Assembly: GCF_030160015.1 (NCBI RefSeq)
Contig: NZ_BSNN01000008.1
Span: 1 to 64,000 of the forward strand
DNA from: Amylibacter marinus
GTDB taxonomy: Bacteria > Pseudomonadota > Alphaproteobacteria > Rhodobacterales > Rhodobacteraceae
Length of the DNA stretch: 64,000 bases
Reading direction: 5' to 3'
Shown: positions 8,818 through 16,460 of the stretch, piece by piece
How the letters are laid out: the number at the start of each line of letters is the position of its first letter
Numbering within the stretch: position 1 is the first letter of the stretch
Position numbers and translations under genes: made by a program
Notes under the pieces: model-generated
Told to the model about the DNA's origin: nothing
Seen by the model: the letters and a program-made list of their open reading frames with translations, nothing else
The model's database searches: none

Positions 8818-9054
8818 CTATAATTTAAATTTATTGTCACCATTATTTTCAGTAGACGAGTTAAACTTGCGCTCAACTTCGCTAGTTGCATCGCGCAGCG
8901 CTTTAATCAATTTTTTGATGTCAGCGTCCGAGTATTCATATGCTCGGCGATTGGAAAGATTTCCAATTTTGCGAATTGCATCAAGCGCACTTTGCGCCCG
9001 ACCTTCCGCCAATCTTACAAATTTCTCTCTCTTTTCGCTTACAGAAACCACCAT
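8818..9054 (-). CDS. 78-residue charged helical protein, GHKL partner
   Basis: A short protein beginning MVVSVSEKREKFVRLAEG and rich in Lys, Arg and Glu, with a central IGNLSNRRAYEYSDADI stretch. I recall this kind of small protein next to ATPases and nucleases in variable islands, but it has no assigned function. The ATG at 9054 has AGGAGG three bases upstream; TTG at 9075 and ATG at 9072 lie before that site, so I placed the start at 9054. It is the first gene after the AT-rich promoter region and is followed at once by the GHKL ATPase, suggesting a two-gene module. DNA binding or regulation of the ATPase is a guess. Confidence 0.7.
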   Translation of the reverse strand: MVVSVSEKREKFVRLAEGRAQSALDAIRKIGNLSNRRAYEYSDADIKKLIKALRDATSEVERKFNSSTENNGDNKFKL

Positions 9055-9344
9055 ATACCTCCTGAAATTCATCAAATATTTTATAAATTAAAATCCAAAA
9101 ATATGCAACAAAGTTATAAATTTCTTTGAGATATTCATAAAATACGAGAATAAAAAACCGTATCACATTGTAAATTAAAAATTTTTAGAAACTATTTACA
9201 TTAATAATATGCTCTTTGAACTGACAGGTCGGTCCTTTGATTTAGTTCAACGATGTTCAAAATATAGCATTGTGTTTATGTCATAGAGATGATTCCAATC
9301 TCAACTAAACGCCATCAATGTTCACATTAATACATTTGAGTTGA
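9055..9344. promoter_or_regulatory. Very AT-rich spacer, promoter of the GHKL module
   Basis: No gene is visible here. The part from about 9076 to 9220 is strikingly AT-rich (long runs of A and T), unlike the flanking genes. It must hold the promoter for the leftward small gene and GHKL ATPase. I could not pick one convincing -35/-10 pair among many AT-rich candidates. AT-richness of this kind attracts H-NS-like silencers in other bacteria, and the region may be a target for AlpA or a xenogeneic silencer. Confidence 0.45.
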
Positions 9345-9437
9345 AGAACGACCCAACCTTTGATAGTCGGGCCGCCCCGCTCCGAAAGGAGCTTGCTGGT
9401 TACTCTCGTTGCAATAAGCGCCGTTCCAGCCAGTCCA
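9345..9437. repeat. Direct repeat copy B (alpA tail plus terminator)
   Basis: The intact partner of the repeat at 6842-6930. It covers the last codons and stop of AlpA (stop at 9402-9400) and its downstream hairpins: GGAGC/GCTCC arms at 9379-9392, and the arms at 9349-9354 and 9369-9374. The second stem has a G-U pair on the minus strand and only a weak T tail, so it is a poorer terminator than copy A. Confidence 0.7.
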
Positions 9438-9579
9438 ATATTTCCTGTTCAACCCATCCCACCCTGTTTGGACCCAGTTGTACCCGTTTAGGGAATAAAC
9501 CTGCCTTTTCCAGTCGTGCTATGTGTTGGGGCGAATATAAAACCAACTCTTTCAGCGCCTTCTTCGATAGTATCCTCAT
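9400..9579 (-). CDS. AlpA-family regulator
   Basis: A 59-residue helix-turn-helix protein (MRILSKKALKELVLYSPQHI at the start, GLFPKRVQLGPNRVGW in the middle, ILDWLERRLLQRE at the end), the standard layout of AlpA/prophage regulatory proteins. Family members activate excision or integrase genes in prophages and islands. ATG at 9579 has GGAG eight bases upstream; an in-frame start at 9621 lies before that site and would add a tail that does not resemble AlpA. It is divergent from the PKD-like gene and about 1 kb from the integrase. Confidence 0.8.
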   Translation of the reverse strand: MRILSKKALKELVLYSPQHIARLEKAGLFPKRVQLGPNRVGWVEQEILDWLERRLLQRE

Positions 9580-9737
9580 CACAATGTCTCCTATGTAAAT
9601 AGGAGCATCGCGATGCCCCAAGGGTTAAGCCTCGAGAACACATCCTTTCTATCATGGGTTGATTGAATTGAAAGCACTTAGTAGATTGAAGCTGCTAAGG
9701 AAAACGAAAATTTATAGCAATTTTAGGAAACATATAG

Positions 9738-10550
9738 ATGCCCAGTGAAGCCACTATACCAATTGTTACGGCAATTATTGGCGCTGTGGTTGGTGCGATA
9801 TTGGCATGGTTATTAGGCTTCGTCGATTTACGAACTTACCCGCCGAAGGCAATATTGTCTCCCTCAGGACTTGTGCCCATAGTAGCTGGTGAACTTGTAG
9901 AATTTAATGGTGCTAGTTCTAACGATCCACAGCAGCAGGATTTGGAATATCAATGGTCAGTTGCAGGCTCCAAAATTGATGAAACACACATCGCTTCATG
10001 CAAGTCAAAGAAACGAGAAATTTTAGAATGTAAATTTTTTAGACCGGGTACTTTTGGGGTAACGTTAAAGGTTACCAACGAAAAAGGGTTAACTGACTCA
10101 ACAAACAGTTCAGTTCAAATTTCGACATCAAGAGGGTACGCTGTACTGGTTCTAAATCGTGAGAACCCAAAAGAAAACAATCAACTACAACGCATTTTTT
10201 CAAAAGCAATCAACTGGCCAGAGGTTGTTGCCCTGGCTGACGGCGAAATTCTTGCCCTCTGGAATCCTGATAAAGAACAATTTATCTATGCAACAACTTT
10301 AAATCAAAACTTAGATGAAGCTGTTCAGCTCTTATCCAACTTACCTGAACCACACTCTGGAACATTAGTTATTACGAGATGGATGAGGCCTGCCGCAAAA
10401 ATGATTCAAGACCAGTTAGGCGAAATAGGCTTTAAGCTAGAGCTTGAAGATGCTCCGACAAGTAATATCCGCTCAATGAGCGTAGAAGATAGAAAATCTG
10501 GATTTGCGCATGTCGGTTCTTTGGAGGACATTCGGAGCTTTTTTGAATGA
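9738..10550 (+). CDS. Membrane-anchored PKD-domain protein, unknown
   Basis: A 270-residue protein. Residues about 5-28 form a membrane helix (IPIVTAIIGAVVGAILAWLL), and about 35-132 look like a PKD/Ig-like fold (VEFNGASSNDPQQQDLEYQW, then FRPGTFGVTLKVTNEKGL). The C-terminal 135 residues look alpha/beta and are not recognised. The ATG has AGGAAA upstream. It is the only rightward gene of the island, divergent from AlpA and convergent with the integrase (3-base gap). Its base composition is as AT-rich as the rest of the island. Surface sensing or adhesion is possible, but nothing here proves it. Confidence 0.6.
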   Translation: MPSEATIPIVTAIIGAVVGAILAWLLGFVDLRTYPPKAILSPSGLVPIVAGELVEFNGASSNDPQQQDLEYQWSVAGSKIDETHIASCKSKKREILECKFFRPGTFGVTLKVTNEKGLTDSTNSSVQISTSRGYAVLVLNRENPKENNQLQRIFSKAINWPEVVALADGEILALWNPDKEQFIYATTLNQNLDEAVQLLSNLPEPHSGTLVITRWMRPAAKMIQDQLGEIGFKLELEDAPTSNIRSMSVEDRKSGFAHVGSLEDIRSFFE

Positions 10551-10553
10551 ATT

Positions 10554-11675
10554 TCAAGAACCTATTGGGTGCACTAAATAGGCGTCATATTCTGAAACTG
10601 CGTGGCGCATTTCATCCATATATGAATGCCTGTTATAAACAGCCGCCACCCCACTAATCGTCCCCGAAACATGATTCAATAACTTCTCGGTAACATGAAT
10701 GGGTGTGCCGATCTTGGCATGCACTGTGGCAAATGTACGACGAAGGTCATGTAGGGTATACGGCTCAACATCCTCCAAACCTTCGTCAAAACGCTTCTTA
10801 TGCCAAGCCCACGTGGTAAACGGCTTTTCATAATCCGTGGCGGCAGGAAATAATAGATCACCTGTATCAGGCAATCGTGCAATTAATTCTTGCGCTAATG
10901 GCGACAATGGGAAGCGATGCTCTTTCTTGTTCTTGGCAAAACCATGTGGAAACACCATTTCGCCATCATTGATCCAAGATCGGCGGAACTGCCCTACTTC
11001 CGAACGTCGTTGACCGGTTAGTAAAAGCAATTGAACAATTGGGCCAAATGGAAACGGTGTTTCGATGGCTCGTAAGTAAACCTTCCGAAGTTCATCTTCG
11101 GATAGGACGCGGTCACGTTGAACCGAATTCTGCTTCATTGGTGGTACAACCGAGTGATCAATCAATCCGTGACGAACGCACCAATTCATCATAGTGCGAA
11201 TAGCGACATAGGCATGAGATTGTTCCGAAGGAGTAGAAGAAAGTTTGGAAATAACTTTCATCACCTGTTGGCGATCGACTTCTCGTATCTCACCTTTAAA
11301 CTTAAAGTGCTTGTTTAATAGGCGGCGATAGTCAGCAACAGTACGTGGTTTGTTACGGCTTTCGCAGTCAGTGAGAAAACGTGACTTCGCATCTTCGAAA
11401 GAAATCACCTGTCCCCGTGGCACAACAAGCTCCTCTTCCAACGCGTTAGCTGAAAGCAACTGTTTGGCTTGTTTTCGTGCATCAGAAAGTGAAAGCTCTG
11501 GGTAACGCCCCAAAGTCTTGCGTCTTCGTTTTTCTCCCAGCAATACGATATACGATTTACTACGCGTCGAACACCGAATGCCAAAATTGGGTGTTAGTTC
11601 ATCCCAATAGGTCACTTGCCCATTTTGAGACAAAGGTAACTTCTTCACAGCTAGATCAGTCAATCGAATACGCAT
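10554..11675 (-). CDS. int: Tyrosine recombinase (island integrase)
   Basis: A 373-residue phage/island integrase. An arm-type DNA-binding region with LGRYPELSLSDARKQAKQLL occupies residues 1-75, a core-binding domain about 92-175, and the catalytic domain the rest. Visible active-site residues are R223 (TGQRRSEV), H309 and R312 (TLHDLRRT), H335 (LLNHVSG) and the nucleophile Y347 (VYNRH). All are present, so the enzyme looks active. Its 5' end faces the tRNA-Cys fragment 140 bases away, the usual arrangement for an integrase next to its attachment site. Confidence 0.92.
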   Translation of the reverse strand: MRIRLTDLAVKKLPLSQNGQVTYWDELTPNFGIRCSTRSKSYIVLLGEKRRRKTLGRYPELSLSDARKQAKQLLSANALEEELVVPRGQVISFEDAKSRFLTDCESRNKPRTVADYRRLLNKHFKFKGEIREVDRQQVMKVISKLSSTPSEQSHAYVAIRTMMNWCVRHGLIDHSVVPPMKQNSVQRDRVLSEDELRKVYLRAIETPFPFGPIVQLLLLTGQRRSEVGQFRRSWINDGEMVFPHGFAKNKKEHRFPLSPLAQELIARLPDTGDLLFPAATDYEKPFTTWAWHKKRFDEGLEDVEPYTLHDLRRTFATVHAKIGTPIHVTEKLLNHVSGTISGVAAVYNRHSYMDEMRHAVSEYDAYLVHPIGS

Positions 11676-11815
11676 CTTAGGCTCATTTTAGGCTCAGAAA
11701 TCACATCCGTAATAGCGGTATCTTATGTTCAGCTATGTGCATGATTTTCATATTTATGTATATAAAATATATAGTTAAGTGAACATATGTTCAACAGTAA
11801 GTTCATACAGACACT

Positions 11816-11861
11816 GATTGCAAATCCGTGTACACCGGTTCGATTCCGGTACTCGCCTCCA
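11816..11861 (+). repeat. tRNA-Cys 3' fragment, putative right att repeat
   Basis: The sequence from 11816 reads as the 3' part of tRNA-Cys: anticodon loop TTGCAAA with anticodon GCA (11818-11824), T arm 11834-11850 (ACCGG TTCGATT CCGGT), acceptor strand ACTCGCC 11851-11857, and TCCA 11858-11861. No matching 5' acceptor strand GGCGAGT or D arm lies upstream, and the 5' anticodon arm (ACTGA) no longer pairs fully with TCCGT, so this is not a working tRNA. Integration into the 3' end of a tRNA gene leaves exactly such a copy at the far end of an island. The intact gene should lie to the left of the window. Confidence 0.8.
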
Positions 11862-12450
11862 ATAAAATCAGATCGTTAGGTATCTTTCGGCGTAACTATT
11901 TTTGATGACGTAATTGGACCGAATACTCCTTACCAATTAGCCCACGACCGCTTTAAATTTCTCTATTTTTTTGATGTACCTTACTCATTAAGACTACCAG
12001 TAATCAGGCTCCCTTGACTATTCAAATGCTCATGTTTGTCCCAAAGACGCTGACGCCTGATGGTTTGTAAATCGACAATTTCCGCTTTGGTTTTCACGCG
12101 GCATAACGTAGACATCATCCGTTTCTTCAGACCAATTGCGTGGTTATTACACGAAGCCCCGTTTTCTCGGGTTCCAAGACTGGCAGGAAGCTGACAAAAC
12201 ATAGCATGTAACTCGATCGCACGGGGTCACAACATGCGCTAAAAATTGATCGACCCCTTCACATTTTCAAGAACTTGTCTTCTGGTCGGTCGCCAGAAAT
12301 TCCAACCACATCCGCGCTGAAGATGTTTGTCGATATGACAAACGGCGTAGATAGAATTGGCGTTAATTTCATGGGAATTACCCCTTTAGAGTGATGTACG
12401 GACTTGGGGCTGAGCCGCCCTCTAGAATTCGGGCGACCCAGACAAGGGAT
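11862..12450. other. Spacer right of the island boundary
   Basis: No convincing gene in about 590 bases. A 73-codon frame on the minus strand (11981-12202) has no family resemblance or good ribosome site and is probably chance. A 37-codon frame at 12259-12372 is listed separately. The region is the chromosomal side of the island junction and may hold debris from past insertions. Confidence 0.4.
12259..12372 (-). CDS. Possible 37-residue secreted peptide or truncated gene start
   Basis: A short frame starting ATG at 12372, with AAAGGGG nine bases upstream. It reads MKLTPILSTPFVISTNIF, then SADVVGISGDRPEDKFLKM. It looks like a signal peptide with an Ala near residue 20 followed by the first residues of a mature protein, then TGA. 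It may be the truncated start of a lost exported protein. Support is only the ribosome site and the signal-like shape, so confidence is low. Confidence 0.25.
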   Translation of the reverse strand: MKLTPILSTPFVISTNIFSADVVGISGDRPEDKFLKM

Positions 12451-13284
12451 TTAGGACGCCGCTTTGATTTGCGCGACAGCTTCTTGCGTAGACCAAACAG
12501 CATTGGCCATGAAACGGAAATTGATTAGCGCAGCAAGGTAACCATCACCTTCGGGCAGCATCGCAGCAGCGGTCGCATCACGGACAACCGCCACTTCAAA
12601 ACCGTCTTCAAGCAGCTCACGCATATGAGATTCTGTACATAGGTTTGCTGACATACCTGCGAGGATCACCTGATCTACACCTTGCTTACGCAGTTGAAGT
12701 GACAGGTCATTGGTATCGTTGCCGTAAACCTTGTGTGGTGAAGTTACGATGGTCTTTCCATCGTTAATATACTGCTTGTACTGGGGCATCCAATCGGCGC
12801 CTGATCCTTCGAATCCGTCAAGATTCAGCGGGCCGGGGCGATCAAACATTCCGATTTTATGCATCAACTTTTCCAATGCGCCTTCAAATTTCCAACCGTG
12901 ATCGGTGGGATAGTAATAGTGCGGAGATACGGCGACGGTCATATTTGCCGCCTTGGCGGATTTAAACAGAGTCTCAATGTTCTCGACTGTGTTATGTTCC
13001 TCGACGCTGGCGCCGATCACGCCCCATGTCACACCATCTGGGTGCAGGAAATCGACCTGTGGATCAGTAACGACAAGTGCGGTGCGGCTCAGGTCTAGTT
13101 TCATATTTGATGGCGGAAGCGCGGGTTCCGCCGGCGGGGCATAGGGGTTGGCGGTTTGCGCCTGGGCAGAGGTTGTTGTCGCGGCCGCGGCGGCGGCGGT
13201 AACGGTCGTTGCCACACCGCCGCGCAGCGCGGCCCGCCGTGTTATCCGGCCATGATTGTGTTTTGGGTCATCGCATTGGCACAT
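12451..13284 (-). CDS. Tat-exported isochorismatase-family cysteine hydrolase
   Basis: A 277-residue protein with a twin-arginine signal (RITRRAALRGG, RR at 16-17, then an Ala-rich segment ending AQA at about 42). The mature part is an isochorismatase/nicotinamidase fold: D74 in VVTDPQVDF, K185 in SPHKVYG and C216 in MSANLCTES form the expected Asp-Lys-Cys triad. Most relatives act in the cytoplasm, so periplasmic export is less usual. The substrate cannot be told; amide hydrolysis is typical. It is divergent from an AraC regulator with about 125 bases between them, which probably contain both promoters and the operator. Confidence 0.85.
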   Translation of the reverse strand: MCQCDDPKHNHGRITRRAALRGGVATTVTAAAAAATTTSAQAQTANPYAPPAEPALPPSNMKLDLSRTALVVTDPQVDFLHPDGVTWGVIGASVEEHNTVENIETLFKSAKAANMTVAVSPHYYYPTDHGWKFEGALEKLMHKIGMFDRPGPLNLDGFEGSGADWMPQYKQYINDGKTIVTSPHKVYGNDTNDLSLQLRKQGVDQVILAGMSANLCTESHMRELLEDGFEVAVVRDATAAAMLPEGDGYLAALINFRFMANAVWSTQEAVAQIKAAS

Positions 13285-13409
13285 AATCTGTTCCTTTCAG
13301 TGTTTGTGTGATTTCAGGCTACAGCGCCCAATGTGCCTTTTTGTCTCGAATTCGTGCCCTTACTTAATATCTAGTGCCCATTCGTCCAAAAAGAGTTATA
13401 AAAGCGGTC

Positions 13410-14318
13410 ATGAGGTACGATTATATATTCGACGAGCTTGAGATTACGACCGATCCCTTCGCCCTATGCGAATTAAGTGGAGCGTGCACTTTGGGGATGG
13501 GGCAGGATACATCGGCGACTCTACACTATATATTGTCCGGCGATGGAGAGATCACATTCAAATCGCGCCCTCCACTGAAGGTCGCTCGCGGCTCGCTCGT
13601 CTTTGTACCGGCATTGCAAAAGCATAGCCTGAACAACTTTGGAACCGGTGGCGATCCTGTTCCAGATTGCAAGCCTGCCGAGATGAATCTATCCCGTTTG
13701 ATGGCGGGAACATGCGAAACGCACGCCGGGCAGATGACCGCTCTTTGCGCGCATGTCGGTGTGGGGCTGCGCGGTGTAAACGATATCATTGACCTAATCA
13801 AAGAACCGTTGGTGGAACATGTGTCGTCCTCCCACAATATGCGTCCAACCTTACAAATGTTGTTGCGAGAAGTGTCGCATCCGGGATTGGGAAGCCGCGC
13901 GATGATCAAGGCCTTGTTGACGCAATGCATGATCGCAATGCTGCGCGAACGCCTATCATCACAGGATGCTTCATTTCAATGGATGGCGGCCCTAGCCGAC
14001 CCATCTGTCTGGAATGCGCTGCGGTTGATGTTGGATAGGCCGGGTGACCCGCACACTGTCGAAAGCCTTGCAGACAGCGTACGAATGAGCCGATCTGCCT
14101 TTGCCAAGCGCTTTGCTGCCGCATATGGATCAGGCCCGATGGAGTTATTGCGAGAATTACGTATGCGCCGCGCTGGCGTCCTACTACGCGATACAGACCT
14201 TCCCGTGAAGCGTATTGCAGAGATGGTCGGCTTTGCATCCCGCAGTGCCTTCACCCGTGCCTTTGAGGGCCAAGCTGGGCTGTCTCCTCGAGCATTCAGA
14301 ACGGCACAACAATCCTAA
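13410..14318 (+). CDS. AraC-family regulator with cupin sensor
   Basis: A 302-residue protein: N-terminal cupin-like sensor (about 1-170, including YILSGDGEITFKSR), then two helix-turn-helix motifs of the AraC type (about 205-300; SLADSVRMSRSAFAKRFAAA and IAEMVGFASRSAFTRAFEG). I start it at ATG 13410; GTG at 13374 is also in frame. This subfamily often responds to small organic ligands or redox signals. It is divergent from the exported isochorismatase-like hydrolase and most likely controls it. Confidence 0.85.
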   Translation: MRYDYIFDELEITTDPFALCELSGACTLGMGQDTSATLHYILSGDGEITFKSRPPLKVARGSLVFVPALQKHSLNNFGTGGDPVPDCKPAEMNLSRLMAGTCETHAGQMTALCAHVGVGLRGVNDIIDLIKEPLVEHVSSSHNMRPTLQMLLREVSHPGLGSRAMIKALLTQCMIAMLRERLSSQDASFQWMAALADPSVWNALRLMLDRPGDPHTVESLADSVRMSRSAFAKRFAAAYGSGPMELLRELRMRRAGVLLRDTDLPVKRIAEMVGFASRSAFTRAFEGQAGLSPRAFRTAQQS

Positions 14319-14656
14319 ATGTTTAAGGCGTCGTCTGCGCTTTAGCGTCAAACCTTTCGGCATGGTTTTCTCTAGCCTTACGTCAAATCGGATTTTCACG
14401 AGAATCCAATGGCTTTGTGATCTCAGCCTGAAGGGGGATCGTGGAGAAATCATCATTTCACACACTAAAGGCAATCTCTTTATCTTTAATGTCACAAAAT
14501 TTAGCCGGATCGATTTTAGGCGAACAATTTGTCGCGCTAAATCCAGCGCGAGGCGCTAGAGCAATAGCCCCATTACCTCTCTAGTGAAGCAATGGGCGTT
14601 TCTGTGGATCGGTTTCTTCTATGATCAAAATCACCCTCAGCGCAGACACGCGAAAA
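14319..14656. other. Spacer, no gene seen
   Basis: About 340 bases between the convergent AraC gene and the secreted protein gene. Open frames here are short and overlap both strands without ribosome sites. A weak stem (CCCATT near 14570, AATGGG near 14590) could serve as a terminator for either gene. Confidence 0.35.
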
Positions 14657-15631
14657 TCACGGCTCAAGACTTGTGAAGCTGATGCTCTCGACACGCTTGT
14701 CTTGCCCAAAGACAATAACCGCATTCATGTGTGCAATATCTTGCACCCCCTCGGAGCAAACGAAGGCGCTGAATCTGTCCGCATCAGGTGCCGCACCCCT
14801 TGGAAGACCACCTAGTATCGCAATAACCTCGCCCCGCGTCAGACCAACCCGCAGCCCCGATGGCATGTCCCAAACCGGATCCGTGGCGCTCATCCCAATT
14901 ACAAGGTCATTCAGGATATCAATTTCCAAACCATGCGCGCTCACCCGGTTAATCTCGTGTCCATCCAACCGGAACAGCCCCGTTGGCTCGGGTGATCCAA
15001 GTTTGTGAAGTGTTGACCCGCGATCGCCCATCGCGATACCGCCAAACATAAATTCGGTTCCTGCCAAGCACCCGCCTGTCTCATCCAAAAACAAGATGGG
15101 TTCTGGGGGCACTACATCCCCTATCCAAGTTTTACTACGATCATCCCAGACCAGACCAGCAGCGTCCTTGGCATCATAGATTCCGCCGCCCCACCCATAG
15201 GTTACTGTGTCGGGAATGCATTCCAGCCTGCTTAGATTTTGGCCGTTCTGGGCTACATTGATCCAACCAAAGCGTCGGGGGCCAAGCGCCATCTCCTCTT
15301 CCGAAAACGGTCGATCAAATCCGCCAGCAACCTCATAACTGAAACCCTTGTTGTAGAAAGTGACCGTTTCACTGATCGCCTTACCTAAGCCCGACCATGG
15401 TTCAAAATCTACCTGTATCACGGTGTCTGACAAGACAAGATCAGGCGTTCCCGCGACCGGCCCGTAGCGATAGGTAGCGACCTGATCGTCAAAGCAAACA
15501 AAAACTTCGGTATTGCGCCCCTTGATCTGACAGGAGTTGAACACCTCTTGCCCCACCGGACAATCCGCCAACGCCACAGTGCCAAAAAGGCCAGCGAATC
15601 CGGCAAGATAAATTGTTAAATTTCGACCCAT
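14657..15631 (-). CDS. Secreted protein of unknown function
   Basis: A 324-residue protein with a signal peptide (MGRNLTIYLAGFAGLFGTVA, cleavage after ALA near 22). The mature part contains several cysteines (for example CPVGQ, SCQIKG, VCFDD, GCLAG, VCSEG) compatible with disulfides in the periplasm. The C-terminal third (SGLRVGLTRGEVIAILGGLP) resembles no domain I can name. ATG at 15631 has AAAGGG eight bases upstream; the longer frame to 15667 would precede that site. Neighbours on both sides are separated by long spacers, so context says little. Confidence 0.7.
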   Translation of the reverse strand: MGRNLTIYLAGFAGLFGTVALADCPVGQEVFNSCQIKGRNTEVFVCFDDQVATYRYGPVAGTPDLVLSDTVIQVDFEPWSGLGKAISETVTFYNKGFSYEVAGGFDRPFSEEEMALGPRRFGWINVAQNGQNLSRLECIPDTVTYGWGGGIYDAKDAAGLVWDDRSKTWIGDVVPPEPILFLDETGGCLAGTEFMFGGIAMGDRGSTLHKLGSPEPTGLFRLDGHEINRVSAHGLEIDILNDLVIGMSATDPVWDMPSGLRVGLTRGEVIAILGGLPRGAAPDADRFSAFVCSEGVQDIAHMNAVIVFGQDKRVESISFTSLEP

Positions 15632-16404
15632 ATTTTGGCCCTTTCGTAATATTATACTGCTCACCATTACGGTGTTGAAAAACCCACCAGAGGCGCTGGG
15701 AGACCATTAATAAATCAAGTTATACCGCCATTTCCGTTGCACCGGTATATGGGATCAATGCGGTTGCCATAAGCTTCCTCAGGCGATCATCTAAGGCACA
15801 TCAACGTGCAATGTCAAAACACCAAAATTCGGCCCAACGGGGCCTATGCGTCTCAAACCCACCTATCTAAACTATTTGTTGGTTTGGATGAATTTTCCCT
15901 GAAAACTCTGACATTTTTTGTGTCAAGAAGCCAAATGAGACCTGCTGTTGAGTTCACCTTGCCATTTCACCAGATCTTCGCTGGCGTCAGCCAAAGATAT
16001 GCCTCGGATTGCCAACGCGTATTTGGTTTCATCGGTTCACGAGTTTTACAACGCTGAATTTAGCTTCGATTGTTGCATCACTGGCTACTTCGCCTGACAT
16101 CTTCTACAAAGATGCTTTGGTGAAATCCGTCGATCCATTGTGCATGGTGCCTTGCGGAAAGGTCCTATACCGACCACACAAACAATAGTCTCGATTTGCA
16201 TTAGCGTTAATCCATTTCTCATCATCCCGAAATGCGATGATCGGAATTATCAACGTCAGCGGGTACCATTGCTACAAGCCCGAATGAAATAGTGGATCCT
16301 AGTTCTGGTAAAGCTAGGCCTGATTATCGTGTGAAAATTATCCACCCGCGCTTAGATCATGTGGAATCCATGACCACGAAGCGCGTTCGCTGCGTGGTTA
16401 AGAT
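15632..16404. other. Long spacer, probable gene debris
   Basis: About 770 bases without a supportable gene. Frames such as 15806-16057 on the plus strand have no family signal. On the minus strand near 15980-16050 a run reads IRGISLADASEDLVKWQGEL, which looks coding-like but is followed by stops. The stretch probably contains decayed genes. The maiA operator lies at its right end and is listed separately. Confidence 0.4.
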
Positions 16405-16426
16405 ATTTGTTGCAAATGCAACAAAT
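16405..16426. promoter_or_regulatory. Perfect palindromic operator upstream of maiA
   Basis: ATTTGTTGCA (16405-16414), spacer AA, then TGCAACAAAT (16417-16426): a 10-bp perfect inverted repeat ending 34 bases before the maiA start. The size and symmetry fit a dimeric MarR- or GntR-type repressor. No such regulator is adjacent; the LysR gene downstream is convergent. Confidence 0.6.
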
Positions 16427-16460
16427 ACAATAGAAAGATACGATACTACAGGAGGATAAC

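Noticed and set aside
11677-11696. Tandem TTAGGCTCA repeat before the integrase start as a recombination site
   Set aside because: Two 9-base copies spaced by two bases are too short and are not repeated at the tRNA fragment; more likely part of the leader.
11770-11861. A complete tRNA-Cys gene
   Set aside because: Only the anticodon-loop-to-CCA part is present; no 5' acceptor strand or D arm lies upstream, and the 5' anticodon arm is partly mismatched.
11981-12202. 73-codon frame on the minus strand
   Set aside because: No family resemblance, no clear ribosome site, odd composition and an isolated position next to the island junction; probably chance.
12259-12310. Peroxiredoxin-like fragment (VVGISGDRPED)
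   Set aside because: The resemblance covers about ten residues only, and the frame starts with its own signal-like leader; not enough to call a peroxiredoxin remnant.
15632-16404. Transposase or IS remnant
   Set aside because: Several frames were read on both strands; none gave a recognisable transposase motif, and no terminal inverted repeats were seen.
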